From NCBI GenBank assembly GCA_030146705.1, contig JASLBE010000080.1, positions 1-5,178 on the forward strand: DNA of 5,178 bases, given 5' to 3'. Under the pieces are notes generated by a model, which was given only the letters and a program-made list of their open reading frames with translations, was not told where the DNA came from and searched no databases. This document shows positions 1 to 5,178 of the stretch, piece by piece; within the stretch, counting starts at the first letter, position 1; the number at the start of each line of letters is the position of its first letter. Position numbers and translations under genes: made by a program. This stretch comes from Tissierellales bacterium. Its GTDB lineage: Bacteria > Bacillota > Clostridia > Tissierellales > Tissierellaceae.

Positions 1-849
1 CCATTTTTTATCGAGATCAATGAACATATGCCACGGACGGTCGGGTGTAATCAAATTCACGTGAGCCAAGTGACAGGCGCTGTCGAGCATCATCGTCCGT
101 TAGTAGAAGTTGGAGGACCAGATATTTCGGAGAAAGATAAAAAAATTGCAGAGTTTGTCGCAGAAGATATTCGTCACGGGGATACGATTCAAATCGGTAT
201 CGGTTCTGTGCCGAATGCGGTGACTCGTTTGTTGAAAAATCATCGGCATTTAGGCATTCATACAGAGCTTTTAACAGATGGTGTCGTCGATCTTGTGGAA
301 ATCGGTGCGGTCGATGGAACAGAGAAAAAGACGCATCAAGGGAAAGTTATTGCGACACTTGCGCTCGGTACGAAGCGGTTGTACGATTTTATGGACAACA
401 ATCCGCTCATTGAGTTGCTTCCTGTAAGCAAGGTGAATCACCCGTGTGAAATTATGAAAGAATCGAATATCGTCAGTGTGAATGCGACGACAGAAGTCGA
501 TTTTTATGGGCAGTGCGCTTCGGAAACGATTCAAGGAAAGTATTATTCATCGACAGGTGGCCAAGCAGACTTTGCGCGTGCGCTGCACTTTGCGGAAAAT
601 GGGCGCGGGTATATTTGTATGCATGCGACGGCTAAAGACGATACGATTTCCCGCATCCGTCCAATATTACATCCTGGTTCTATCGTTTCTACGAGTAAAA
701 ATGATGTCGACCATATCGTCACGGAGTACGGTGTTGCCAAATTGTACGGCAAATCACTGTCCGAACGTACGAAAGCACTGATCAACATCGCACACCCGAA
801 GTTTCGTGAAGAGTTGTTGTTTGAAGCGAAACAAATGGGGCTTATCTAG
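1..849 (+). CDS. Acetyl-CoA hydrolase / 4-hydroxybutyrate CoA-transferase family protein (5' end outside window)
   Basis: The frame is open from base 1 to the TAG at 847-849, giving 282 residues; the family is usually about 430-440 residues, so roughly the first 150 lie upstream of the window. ATG at 28 is internal, because the codons before it (PFFIEINEHMPRT) continue the family pattern. Visible signatures are IHVSQVTG, the CoA-binding IGIGSVPNAV loop, and HTELLTDGVVDL, whose Glu (codon 265-267) aligns by position with the catalytic glutamate that forms the glutamyl-CoA thioester in class I CoA-transferases. Further signatures are STGGQADFARA and the C-terminal TEYGVAKLYGKSL / INIAHPKFREEL blocks. 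These cytosolic enzymes move CoA between acetyl-CoA and short carboxylic acids, or hydrolyse acetyl-CoA; the exact acceptor cannot be read from sequence. It has host-like GC and codon use, ends at its own terminator, and is convergent with the retron gene. Family assignment is firm, substrate is open. Confidence 0.93.
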   Translation, partial: PFFIEINEHMPRTVGCNQIHVSQVTGAVEHHRPLVEVGGPDISEKDKKIAEFVAEDIRHGDTIQIGIGSVPNAVTRLLKNHRHLGIHTELLTDGVVDLVEIGAVDGTEKKTHQGKVIATLALGTKRLYDFMDNNPLIELLPVSKVNHPCEIMKESNIVSVNATTEVDFYGQCASETIQGKYYSSTGGQADFARALHFAENGRGYICMHATAKDDTISRIRPILHPGSIVSTSKNDVDHIVTEYGVAKLYGKSLSERTKALINIAHPKFREELLFEAKQMGLI

Positions 850-877
850 TGCAATATTTTAGTATATTAAACGTAGG

Positions 878-914
878 ACACCAAAAAACAAATTTAGTTT
901 TTTGGTGTTTTTTT
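878..914 (+). terminator. Intrinsic terminator of the CoA-transferase gene
   Basis: A perfect 12-bp inverted repeat, ACACCAAAAAAC (878-889) with GTTTTTTGGTGT (897-908), encloses a 7-base loop and runs into seven T on the + strand (908-914). It lies 28 bases after the CoA-transferase stop, so it ends that transcript. On the - strand no T-tract follows the stem, so it is a poor terminator for the retron transcript coming the other way. The stem also encodes the last six codons of the -1 frame Toprim segment, whose TAA stop sits in the loop. Confidence 0.88.
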
Positions 915-1301
915 ATTACGATATTGAATGATTGTATCTTGTAAAGCATCAAACAAAGGAATGAAATTCTCAAAGTCCAAATCTTTATGTTGTTTATACA
1001 CCATATTAGCGAACTCACCTTTGTAATTTTTTACTTGATTGTTTGAGGTTATCAAATCTTCAATTTCAATATTTTCGTTGCAGCATCCAGATAAGCAAGG
1101 AAGAGTAGCAATGAATAGATTATTTGACCAGTTAACTATTAAATGTTCTTTTAGATAGTTTTCATTGTCATTTCTGTTAGTGGTTTTCATACCTAATTGT
1201 TGATTTATGGGGCTTTTAGAACTTTTGAACTCTCTATCATATAATAGAATTACAGGATTGGTAGCTTCTTTCTTTGTTAAGTTTAAGAAGTAATCATAAA
1301 G
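894..1301 (-). CDS. C-terminal half of the Toprim domain, -1 frame continuation of the retron RT
   Basis: Beginning at the C of the A AAA AAC heptamer, the -1 frame is open for 135 codons to the TAA at 896-894 and continues the Toprim domain exactly where the zero frame loses it. TNPVILLYDREF supplies the strand plus acidic motif (D448 and E450 in fusion numbering, a DxE in place of the usual DxD). NLFIATLP and NIEIEDLI match the later strand and the acidic ED element seen in Toprim/OLD-type nucleases. Joined to the upstream part the protein is 561 residues, close to the length of the Ec67 RT-Toprim protein as I remember it. The first ATG in this frame (1190) falls inside the domain and has no properly spaced RBS, so this is not a separate gene. 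It could be produced by programmed -1 frameshifting; otherwise the effector half is lost by mutation or the assembly has a one-base error. Confidence 0.72.
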   Translation of the reverse strand, partial: LYDYFLNLTKKEATNPVILLYDREFKSSKSPINQQLGMKTTNRNDNENYLKEHLIVNWSNNLFIATLPCLSGCCNENIEIEDLITSNNQVKNYKGEFANMVYKQHKDLDFENFIPLFDALQDTIIQYRNKKTPKN

Positions 1302-2578
1302 TTTTTTTCTGTTGAATAAAGTTCAGAAATAGTCTTTAAAGCGCCTCCGCCATGACTTTTAATATTGAATAATGTCTTAGTATTTGTATTTTTTTCAAGT
1401 TTATCTATACGTAAAAATGAAATAAAAAATGAAAACCGGCCATTTTCATTTTTTTGAATTAAATTAGGATAGTGAGTGTGCATATTTTTTAAAGCTGCTT
1501 TAAGGTATAAAATATCTGTTTTTCCTTCAGTAACTATAAGTGGCTTACTATTGGAATAAAAGTATTTAAAAAATAAAAAGTTACGATAATCTTTTTCACG
1601 AGCACTAAGGTTATTGTTTTTATCCTCTGTAATCATCCTATTAAAAGTAACCAATCTTTGTATAAAAGAAAATCGACCTTCTAGTTTATCCATTTGGTTT
1701 TGAAGATACGTTTTATTATCGATTCTGAAGTAACCTTTTTTATATAAATTGTAAGCCATAGCGCGAGTTTTTTTGTAATAAGCACGAGGAACATTGACTT
1801 TTTTATTAACTGTTAAACCAGTTACACATTGTTGAGAGTTATTATATTGTATGCGTGTTTTCTTAGGATTTATTTTAAAACCAGAACTTTCAATAGCTTT
1901 ATGAATATCTAGAAAGAAGTTATCTTGTTTATATTTGAATTGGGAGTCATTTGTAGAAAAAGTAAGATCATCAGCATATCGTGTATATAACAATTTGTAC
2001 TTTTTTGCGATCTGTATAATATTTCTATCCATGATTTGCCCAATTAAATTTGTGATTACAGGGGAGGTTGGTGCACCTTGTGGTAATTTGCCTTTATAAC
2101 AAGTTAATTGAGCTAGTATAGTAGCTAAATTTAATGGAAGTTTAAAAAGTTTATTTTTATGAAAGTAACCACGTACTCTACCAAAATGGAAACTATCAAA
2201 AAAGTTCTTTAAATCGATATTGATTACAATTTTCTTATTCCTGTGTTTAAGTGCATTGGTAATAATGCCTATGTCAAATTTATGTTTTTTATGAAAGTTA
2301 TTTTTGAATGAAGTGACCTCAGTTTTTCCAGCTTTAAACCCATGTACCACTTTATTAGGTTTATCATATTGAGAAAGTAATGTAGAAAGTTTCTGTTGGA
2401 TATATTTTAATTGTCTATTAGGAGCGTGAATGACTCGCATATCACCATTTTTTTTTGGGATTTTAAATTGAGTATAAAAAGAGTCAACTCCTTTTTTATA
2501 GAGGACATATGTTAAAGTGCTTTCGAGGATATGAAGTGTATTTGCTAGATCTCTTCTAGTTTCTAATTTTTTTATCAA
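1283..2578 (-). CDS. Retron reverse transcriptase with N-terminal half of a fused Toprim domain (zero-frame product, 431 aa)
   Basis: This protein copies part of its own ncRNA into msDNA. RT motifs run in order: fingers block with MRVIHAPNRQLK (47-58), the retron-specific NAxxH (N108, A109, H112), catalytic NIDLKNFF with D122, PQGAPTSP (166-173), YADD with D203/D204, and the retron VTG (252-254) in the region that recognises the msr. From about residue 345 a Toprim domain begins: PLIVTEGKTD carries the Glu of the metal site (E351) and the D355 position, followed by a SHGGGA turn (408-413). The zero frame then stops abruptly at 1283, before the Asp motif of Toprim, which continues in the -1 frame after an A AAA AAC run. 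Start: TTG at 2578, 6 bases after AGGAGG, directly downstream of the retron ncRNA. The best known relative by architecture is Ec67 (retron-Eco2), whose RT also carries Toprim. RT call is very firm; Toprim firm. Confidence 0.93.
   Translation of the reverse strand: MIKKLETRRDLANTLHILESTLTYVLYKKGVDSFYTQFKIPKKNGDMRVIHAPNRQLKYIQQKLSTLLSQYDKPNKVVHGFKAGKTEVTSFKNNFHKKHKFDIGIITNALKHRNKKIVINIDLKNFFDSFHFGRVRGYFHKNKLFKLPLNLATILAQLTCYKGKLPQGAPTSPVITNLIGQIMDRNIIQIAKKYKLLYTRYADDLTFSTNDSQFKYKQDNFFLDIHKAIESSGFKINPKKTRIQYNNSQQCVTGLTVNKKVNVPRAYYKKTRAMAYNLYKKGYFRIDNKTYLQNQMDKLEGRFSFIQRLVTFNRMITEDKNNNLSAREKDYRNFLFFKYFYSNSKPLIVTEGKTDILYLKAALKNMHTHYPNLIQKNENGRFSFFISFLRIDKLEKNTNTKTLFNIKSHGGGALKTISELYSTEKNFMITS
1301..1307 (-). 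promoter_or_regulatory. Candidate -1 ribosomal frameshift (slippery) heptamer A AAA AAC
   Basis: On the - strand the zero-frame codons GAA AAA AAC contain A AAA AAC in the X XXY YYZ register required for tandem -1 slippage, and the codon after the slip (CTT at 1301-1299) opens exactly the frame that completes Toprim. A possible helper is a weak A/U-rich 6-bp hairpin, CTTCTT (1290-1285) with AAGAAG (1270-1265), starting 10 bases downstream. No Shine-Dalgarno-like stimulator lies at the usual close distance upstream. Caution: deleting one A from an ancestral GAA AAA AAA CTT would create the same heptamer automatically, so its register is not independent proof of programming. Confidence 0.45.
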
Positions 2579-2584
2579 GATATC

Positions 2585-2591
2585 CCTCCTT
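2585..2591 (-). promoter_or_regulatory. Ribosome binding site deciding the TTG start of the retron RT
   Basis: AAGGAGG on the - strand (2591-2585) is a near-perfect anti-16S match placed 6 bases before TTG at 2578. There is no ATG or GTG at comparable spacing in this frame, so TTG is the start. The RBS lies 9 bases beyond the a2 repeat, so the 3' end of the ncRNA and the translation start of the RT are closely coupled on one transcript. Confidence 0.85.
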
Positions 2592-2600
2592 AAGAAGAAG

Positions 2601-2610
2601 CACGTGGCTA
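2601..2610 (-). repeat. Retron a2 inverted repeat
   Basis: TAGCCACGTG on the - strand, complementary to a1 over all ten bases. It ends 9 bases before the RT ribosome binding site, marking the 3' boundary of the folded ncRNA. Confidence 0.85.
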
Positions 2611-2721
2611 CTCATTAGGCAATAGCGATGAGGTATCAGATTTCGGATGTTATTGTAACGACATTATCGTGCCATCACACCTACCATTGTATCAACACTT
2701 GCGAAACACAAGTGAAAAATC

Positions 2722-2731
2722 TAGCCACGTG
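2722..2731 (-). repeat. Retron a1 inverted repeat
   Basis: CACGTGGCTA on the - strand, perfectly complementary to a2 at 2601-2610. It is followed by the candidate branching G at 2721. The duplex it forms with a2 holds the ends of the ncRNA together and is needed for priming in studied retrons. Confidence 0.85.
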
Positions 2732-2739
2732 TTATTATC

Positions 2740-2770
2740 ATTTTAACATAAAATACCAATCTAGTGCCAA
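2740..2770 (-). promoter_or_regulatory. Possible promoter of the retron transcript
   Basis: On the - strand TTGGCA (2770-2765) and TAAAAT (2745-2740) resemble -35 and -10 boxes, with a long 19-base spacer. A start about 7 bases after the -10 would fall at about 2733, just before a1, which is where a retron transcript should begin. A second partial -35, TTGGTA (2759-2754), pairs less well with TAATAA (2737-2732). The -10 overlaps a 6-bp palindrome (2740-2754). The position is persuasive but the match is only moderate. Confidence 0.4.
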
Positions 2771-2813
2771 TATAAATAATTGTTCATTTTTTAGGAAGGT
2801 GAAGAATTTTATA

Positions 2814-4097
2814 ATGATTAATTTTTTTGTGGATTATGTTTTCGGGAAAGTGCTTGATAAACTACTTGATTTAGCATTTCCTTCAAAAGTGATGGCAAGT
2901 GATCAAATAATAAATTTAAATATTAGTGTAGATAATAATATTGTAATTATGGGGAACGGCAAACATCAGGTTATCGATCCATTAAAATTTAGGGAGAAAT
3001 TAACTACAGAAGAAGCACGTTTATTTTCCTCCTTTTTAGAAATTATTGCGAAAAGGAATGTTCAATTAAAAACACAGGGGGGAGAGCATAAACTTTATCT
3101 ATCTGGAAAAATTACTTTAAAAGAAGCTTTGACTTATGATCAGTTGTATAAGAAAGCAGTTTTGCGTCAAGAAAAGATACCTGTCGAATCATTCTACCTA
3201 GATTCATCTTTGAAGAAGATTGTGAAAGAAGAAAGTATAAAAGAATTGATGAATTCAAAAAATATAGTTTTACATTCTCTAACACAGCCAAAAAAGTTAG
3301 ATGTTCAATTGAAAGTTAAGAACGTTGCAGGGAAAAAAACTATTTATTCTGAAAGGATAACACTTTCAGGTTATGATTATGATTCTGAACAAATCATATT
3401 AGGAAATCATTTATCGACAGATATCATTCAAGTTTTTATAGTTATCAGCCGTAAATACCCAGATTTCGAGTTAATGTTAGACTTCAAGGATAAAGAATAC
3501 TTTACAACTCAAGAGTTGCGCCATATTAATAACATTGAGCGTTTTCTGGTAAAAGATAAAACACTCCAATTAGTCATTGAGTCTAATGATAATCAACAAG
3601 AGTTAATTTCCGGCATATATAGAGTAGATGATTCTTTTATAGAGATGTATCGAGAAGGGAAAAAGGAATTTATCGATTTATTAGAAAAGATAGAGCGTTA
3701 TTTTTCAGTCACTTTGCAAATACCACCGATAGAAAAATTTACAAATAATGACTGGGAGGTTTTACAGCAATTACGATTAGCATTTGATGAAAAATCAGTG
3801 CAAGCAAAAGTTTCTGGTCCCGTAAAGTTAAGACTTACAGGTTTACAGCCGGAGATACAAAAAACATTTTTGAGAGGAAATGTGAAAGTTCAAGAAGTTC
3901 GAGAGATGAAATTATTTAATAGTTCGTTAAAAGGAATAAAGAAAATTATCTGTTTTACAAATATTAAAGAAAAAGGAGCAACATCTCGTGAGCCATTGAA
4001 ATTTAGAGAAAGAGGAGTGGAGTATACAGATATTACTTTCTATGTCTATGGAGATGGAGTTTGTACGGTAAAATATGTGTTACCTGATAAAAAATGA
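2814..4097 (+). CDS. Unknown 427-residue protein divergent from the retron
   Basis: I do not recognise a family. Start: ATG at 2814, preceded by AAGGTGA (2796-2802); the frame is open back to 2628, but that stretch covers the retron ncRNA and lacks an RBS. Residues 1-22 (from MINFFVDYVF) form a hydrophobic, amphipathic-looking segment that could attach to a membrane or partner; no other membrane segment or signal peptide is evident. The rest is Lys/Glu-rich with alternating short strands and helices. Three segments look homologous: about 62-98 (LTTEEARLF...VQLK...KLYLSG), 229-268 (FTTQELRHI...LQLV...ELISG) and 308-343 (FTNNDWEVL...VQAK...KLRLTG). The hexapeptide PLKFRE occurs at 56-61 and 394-399. 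There are only two cysteines (C380, C417) and no obvious catalytic or nucleotide-binding motif. It has the same AT-rich composition as the retron and is divergent from it, with no clear + strand promoter. No terminator separates it from selO, 16 bases on. It may be a retron partner, an independent defence gene, or passenger cargo. Confidence 0.85.
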   Translation: MINFFVDYVFGKVLDKLLDLAFPSKVMASDQIINLNISVDNNIVIMGNGKHQVIDPLKFREKLTTEEARLFSSFLEIIAKRNVQLKTQGGEHKLYLSGKITLKEALTYDQLYKKAVLRQEKIPVESFYLDSSLKKIVKEESIKELMNSKNIVLHSLTQPKKLDVQLKVKNVAGKKTIYSERITLSGYDYDSEQIILGNHLSTDIIQVFIVISRKYPDFELMLDFKDKEYFTTQELRHINNIERFLVKDKTLQLVIESNDNQQELISGIYRVDDSFIEMYREGKKEFIDLLEKIERYFSVTLQIPPIEKFTNNDWEVLQQLRLAFDEKSVQAKVSGPVKLRLTGLQPEIQKTFLRGNVKVQEVREMKLFNSSLKGIKKIICFTNIKEKGATSREPLKFRERGVEYTDITFYVYGDGVCTVKYVLPDKK

Positions 4098-4101
4098 CAG
4101 T

Positions 4102-4107
4102 AGGAGG
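4102..4107 (+). promoter_or_regulatory. Ribosome binding site of selO
   Basis: AGGAGG lies 6 bases before ATG at 4114. The nearer ATG at 4109 is followed directly by TAA and cannot be the start. The site lies just after the unknown gene's stop (4095-4097), so the insert ends right at the selO translation signal. Confidence 0.85.
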
Positions 4108-4113
4108 AATGTA

Positions 4114-5178
4114 ATGAAGGGTGAAGAGTTGTTCGGTGTAGCGATGACAGAGCCGTATAAGGAGTTGCCGCGTTTGTTTTGGGAAGAGGTGTTGCCGACG
4201 GCGGTGAGTCAGCCGGAGCTTTGTTTGTTGAATGAGGAGCTCGCTAGTCAGTTCGGTTGGTCGGTAGAGCGTTTGTCTTCGGATGAAGGGGTGGCGTTTT
4301 TAGCTGGGAATCAGTTTCCGGCGGAAGTTGTGCCGTATGCGCAAGCGTATATGGGGCATCAGTTTGGGCATTTGACGATGCTCGGAGATGGGAGAGCGAT
4401 CGTTGTTGGAGATGTGGCGACAAAGGATGGTCCGGTAGAGCTTCAGTGGAAAGGTTCAGGGCGTACGCCGTTTTCGCGAGGCGGCGATGGTCGCGGGGCG
4501 CTCGGTCCGATGCTTCGGGAGTTCGTATTGAGTGAAGGGATGCATCAGCTCGGTGTACCGACAGCGCGTACGCTTGCGACTACTGCGACGAATGAGCCGG
4601 TCATTCGTGAAGCGTATTTGCCAGGCGGGGTGAATATGCGTGTTGCGAAGAGTCATTTACGTGTCGGTACGTTTGAGTATGCGTTTCATTACGGGTCGAC
4701 GGAAGATATTCGCGCTTTAGCTGATTTTGCGATTCGTCGCATGGATGAAGATTTAATCGGTACGCCGGACCGTTATGCGGTATGGCTCGACCGAGTCGTT
4801 CGTCGCCAAGCTTTTCTTGTGACGGAGTGGCAACGCATCGGGTTTATTCACGGGGTGATGAATACGGACAATACCGCCATTAGTGGCGAGACGATTGATT
4901 ACGGGCCAGCTGCTTTTATGGATATTTATTCGATGGACCGTGTGTATAGTTCAATCGATCGTCAAGGGCGTTATCGTTTTGGAAATCAGCCCGGCATTGC
5001 GGCGTGGAATTTAGCGCGTCTTGCGGAAGTGCTCGTGCCGATTTTGGCAGAGACGAAAGGAGAAGCGATTGAACGGGCGCAATCGATTGTCGGGAACTTT
5101 ATTCATTATTTCGAAGCATCTTGGTTACGTATGATGCGTGAAAAATGTGGACTCGTCGGGGAAGAAGAAGGTGACGAG
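4114..5178 (+). CDS. selO: SelO / YdiU family protein adenylyltransferase (3' end outside window)
   Basis: This is a pseudokinase-fold enzyme that transfers AMP from ATP to Ser/Thr/Tyr of target proteins, and in studied bacteria is linked to redox stress. 355 codons are visible and open to the window end; the family is usually about 480-490 residues, so the C-terminal quarter is missing. The landmark block LQWKGSGRTPFSRGGDGRG is present. Checked codon by codon, the catalytic positions known from the Pseudomonas syringae enzyme occur at the same numbers: K113, E136 (LREFVLSE), R176, R183, D252 and N253 (MNTDN), and D262 (IDYGP). Identical numbering also supports the start at 4114, together with AGGAGG at 4102. 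The selenocysteine/cysteine that names the family, near the C-terminus, lies outside the window. Composition is host-like. There is no promoter of its own between the preceding stop and its RBS, so transcription probably enters from the insert. Confidence 0.96.
   Translation, partial: MKGEELFGVAMTEPYKELPRLFWEEVLPTAVSQPELCLLNEELASQFGWSVERLSSDEGVAFLAGNQFPAEVVPYAQAYMGHQFGHLTMLGDGRAIVVGDVATKDGPVELQWKGSGRTPFSRGGDGRGALGPMLREFVLSEGMHQLGVPTARTLATTATNEPVIREAYLPGGVNMRVAKSHLRVGTFEYAFHYGSTEDIRALADFAIRRMDEDLIGTPDRYAVWLDRVVRRQAFLVTEWQRIGFIHGVMNTDNTAISGETIDYGPAAFMDIYSMDRVYSSIDRQGRYRFGNQPGIAAWNLARLAEVLVPILAETKGEAIERAQSIVGNFIHYFEASWLRMMREKCGLVGEEEGDE

Larger units (their letters stand above)
2601..2731 (-). 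ncRNA. Retron msr-msd noncoding RNA
   Basis: Immediately upstream of the RT, the - strand carries the inverted repeats that define a retron ncRNA: a1 CACGTGGCTA (2731-2722) and a2 TAGCCACGTG (2610-2601), a perfect 10-bp pair. The G right after a1 (2721) is the expected branching guanosine, whose 2'-OH primes cDNA synthesis. Next comes the msr hairpin CACTTGTG-TTT-CGCAAGTG (2714-2696), 8 bp with one G-U pair and a UUU loop, the kind of loop retron RTs bind. The msd is probably 2685-2618: 13 bases from 2685 pair with 13 bases ending at 2618 (11 of 13 pairs counting G-U), closing a roughly 42-base apical region. Total length is about 131 nt. The order a1, branch G, msr hairpin, msd, a2, RT fits known retrons, and the GTG/CGC hairpin top resembles that of Ec67 as I recall it. 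Exact msDNA ends cannot be read by eye. Confidence 0.85.
850..4098. other. AT-rich accessory insert between two host genes
   Basis: Everything between the CoA-transferase stop and the selO ribosome binding site is markedly AT-rich and uses A/T-ending codons, unlike the two flanking genes. It holds a retron and one unknown gene, typical of a small defence cargo region. No integrase, transposase, terminal inverted repeat or convincing target duplication is visible, so the mechanism of entry is unknown. The boundaries are set by the composition change and gene ends and are only approximate. The left junction could lie anywhere from about 850 to 915, because the terminator may belong to either side. 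Confidence 0.65.

Noticed and set aside
271..788. Overlapping open frames on either strand inside the CoA-transferase gene
   Set aside because: They lie wholly within a well-conserved coding sequence, resemble no family and lack RBSs.
894..1190. A separate 98-residue gene starting at the ATG at 1190 (- strand)
   Set aside because: Its frame continues upstream without a stop to 1301 and completes the Toprim domain of the RT. The ATG is internal and has no properly spaced RBS.
1344..1348. GGAGG on the - strand as a Shine-Dalgarno stimulator of the frameshift
   Set aside because: It is about 36 bases upstream of the heptamer, too far to act as known stimulators do, and is explained by the Gly-rich Toprim turn it encodes.
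2628..2813. N-terminal extension of the unknown gene to the ATG at 2628
   Set aside because: The extra 62 codons run antisense across the msr-msd RNA, show Cys/His-rich translation with no pattern, and have no RBS at 2628. ATG 2814 is better supported.
2810..2815. Perfect TATAAT as a promoter for the unknown gene
   Set aside because: It overlaps the ATG at 2814, has no suitable -35 at 16-18 bases, and would start RNA inside the gene. The next in-frame ATG (2892) has no RBS.
873..4105. GTAGGA at both ends of the insert (873-878 and 4100-4105) as a target-site duplication
   Set aside because: Six bases shared between two short searched stretches is likely by chance, and the right copy is part of the selO RBS.
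4456..4656. 66-codon open frame on the - strand inside selO
   Set aside because: It is antisense to the most conserved part of selO, with no RBS and a low-complexity Arg-rich translation.

Overview
The window looks like a Bacillota (Bacillales-type) chromosome. The evidence is strong AGGAGG ribosome binding sites, a T-tailed intrinsic terminator, and flanking genes of moderate GC; an Exiguobacterium-like host would fit, but that is only a guess. Two conserved housekeeping genes frame an AT-rich accessory insert. By hand count, a 60-base sample of the right flank (4321-4380) has 32 G/C, while a 60-base sample inside the insert (1561-1620) has only 14.

Layout: (1) 1-849 (+), the C-terminal two thirds of an acetyl-CoA hydrolase / 4-hydroxybutyrate CoA-transferase family enzyme, followed by an intrinsic terminator at 878-914. 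(2) 894-2731 (-), a complete retron. Read in its own direction it has a probable promoter, a msr-msd noncoding RNA bounded by 10-base inverted repeats a1/a2, a strong RBS with a TTG start, and a retron reverse transcriptase carrying a C-terminal Toprim domain. The Toprim domain is split by a -1 frame change at an A AAA AAC heptamer (1307-1301). The zero-frame product has 431 residues; reading through with a -1 shift gives a 561-residue RT-Toprim protein. (3) 2814-4097 (+), a divergently transcribed 427-residue protein of unknown function with a probable three-fold internal repeat. (4) 4114-5178 (+), selO (YdiU family protein AMP-transferase), cut by the window end, with all known catalytic positions present in the visible part.

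How the genes work together: the ncRNA and RT should make a branched RNA-DNA molecule (msDNA). In retron defence systems msDNA-RT complexes keep a toxic effector in check until phage infection, and here the effector is most simply the Toprim nuclease fused to the RT, as in Ec67 (retron-Eco2). Whether the split Toprim is a programmed frameshift, a homopolymer mutation or a sequencing error is the main open question. The divergent unknown gene may be a second cargo gene or a functional partner. It ends 16 bases before selO with no visible terminator, so selO may be read from the insert's promoter.
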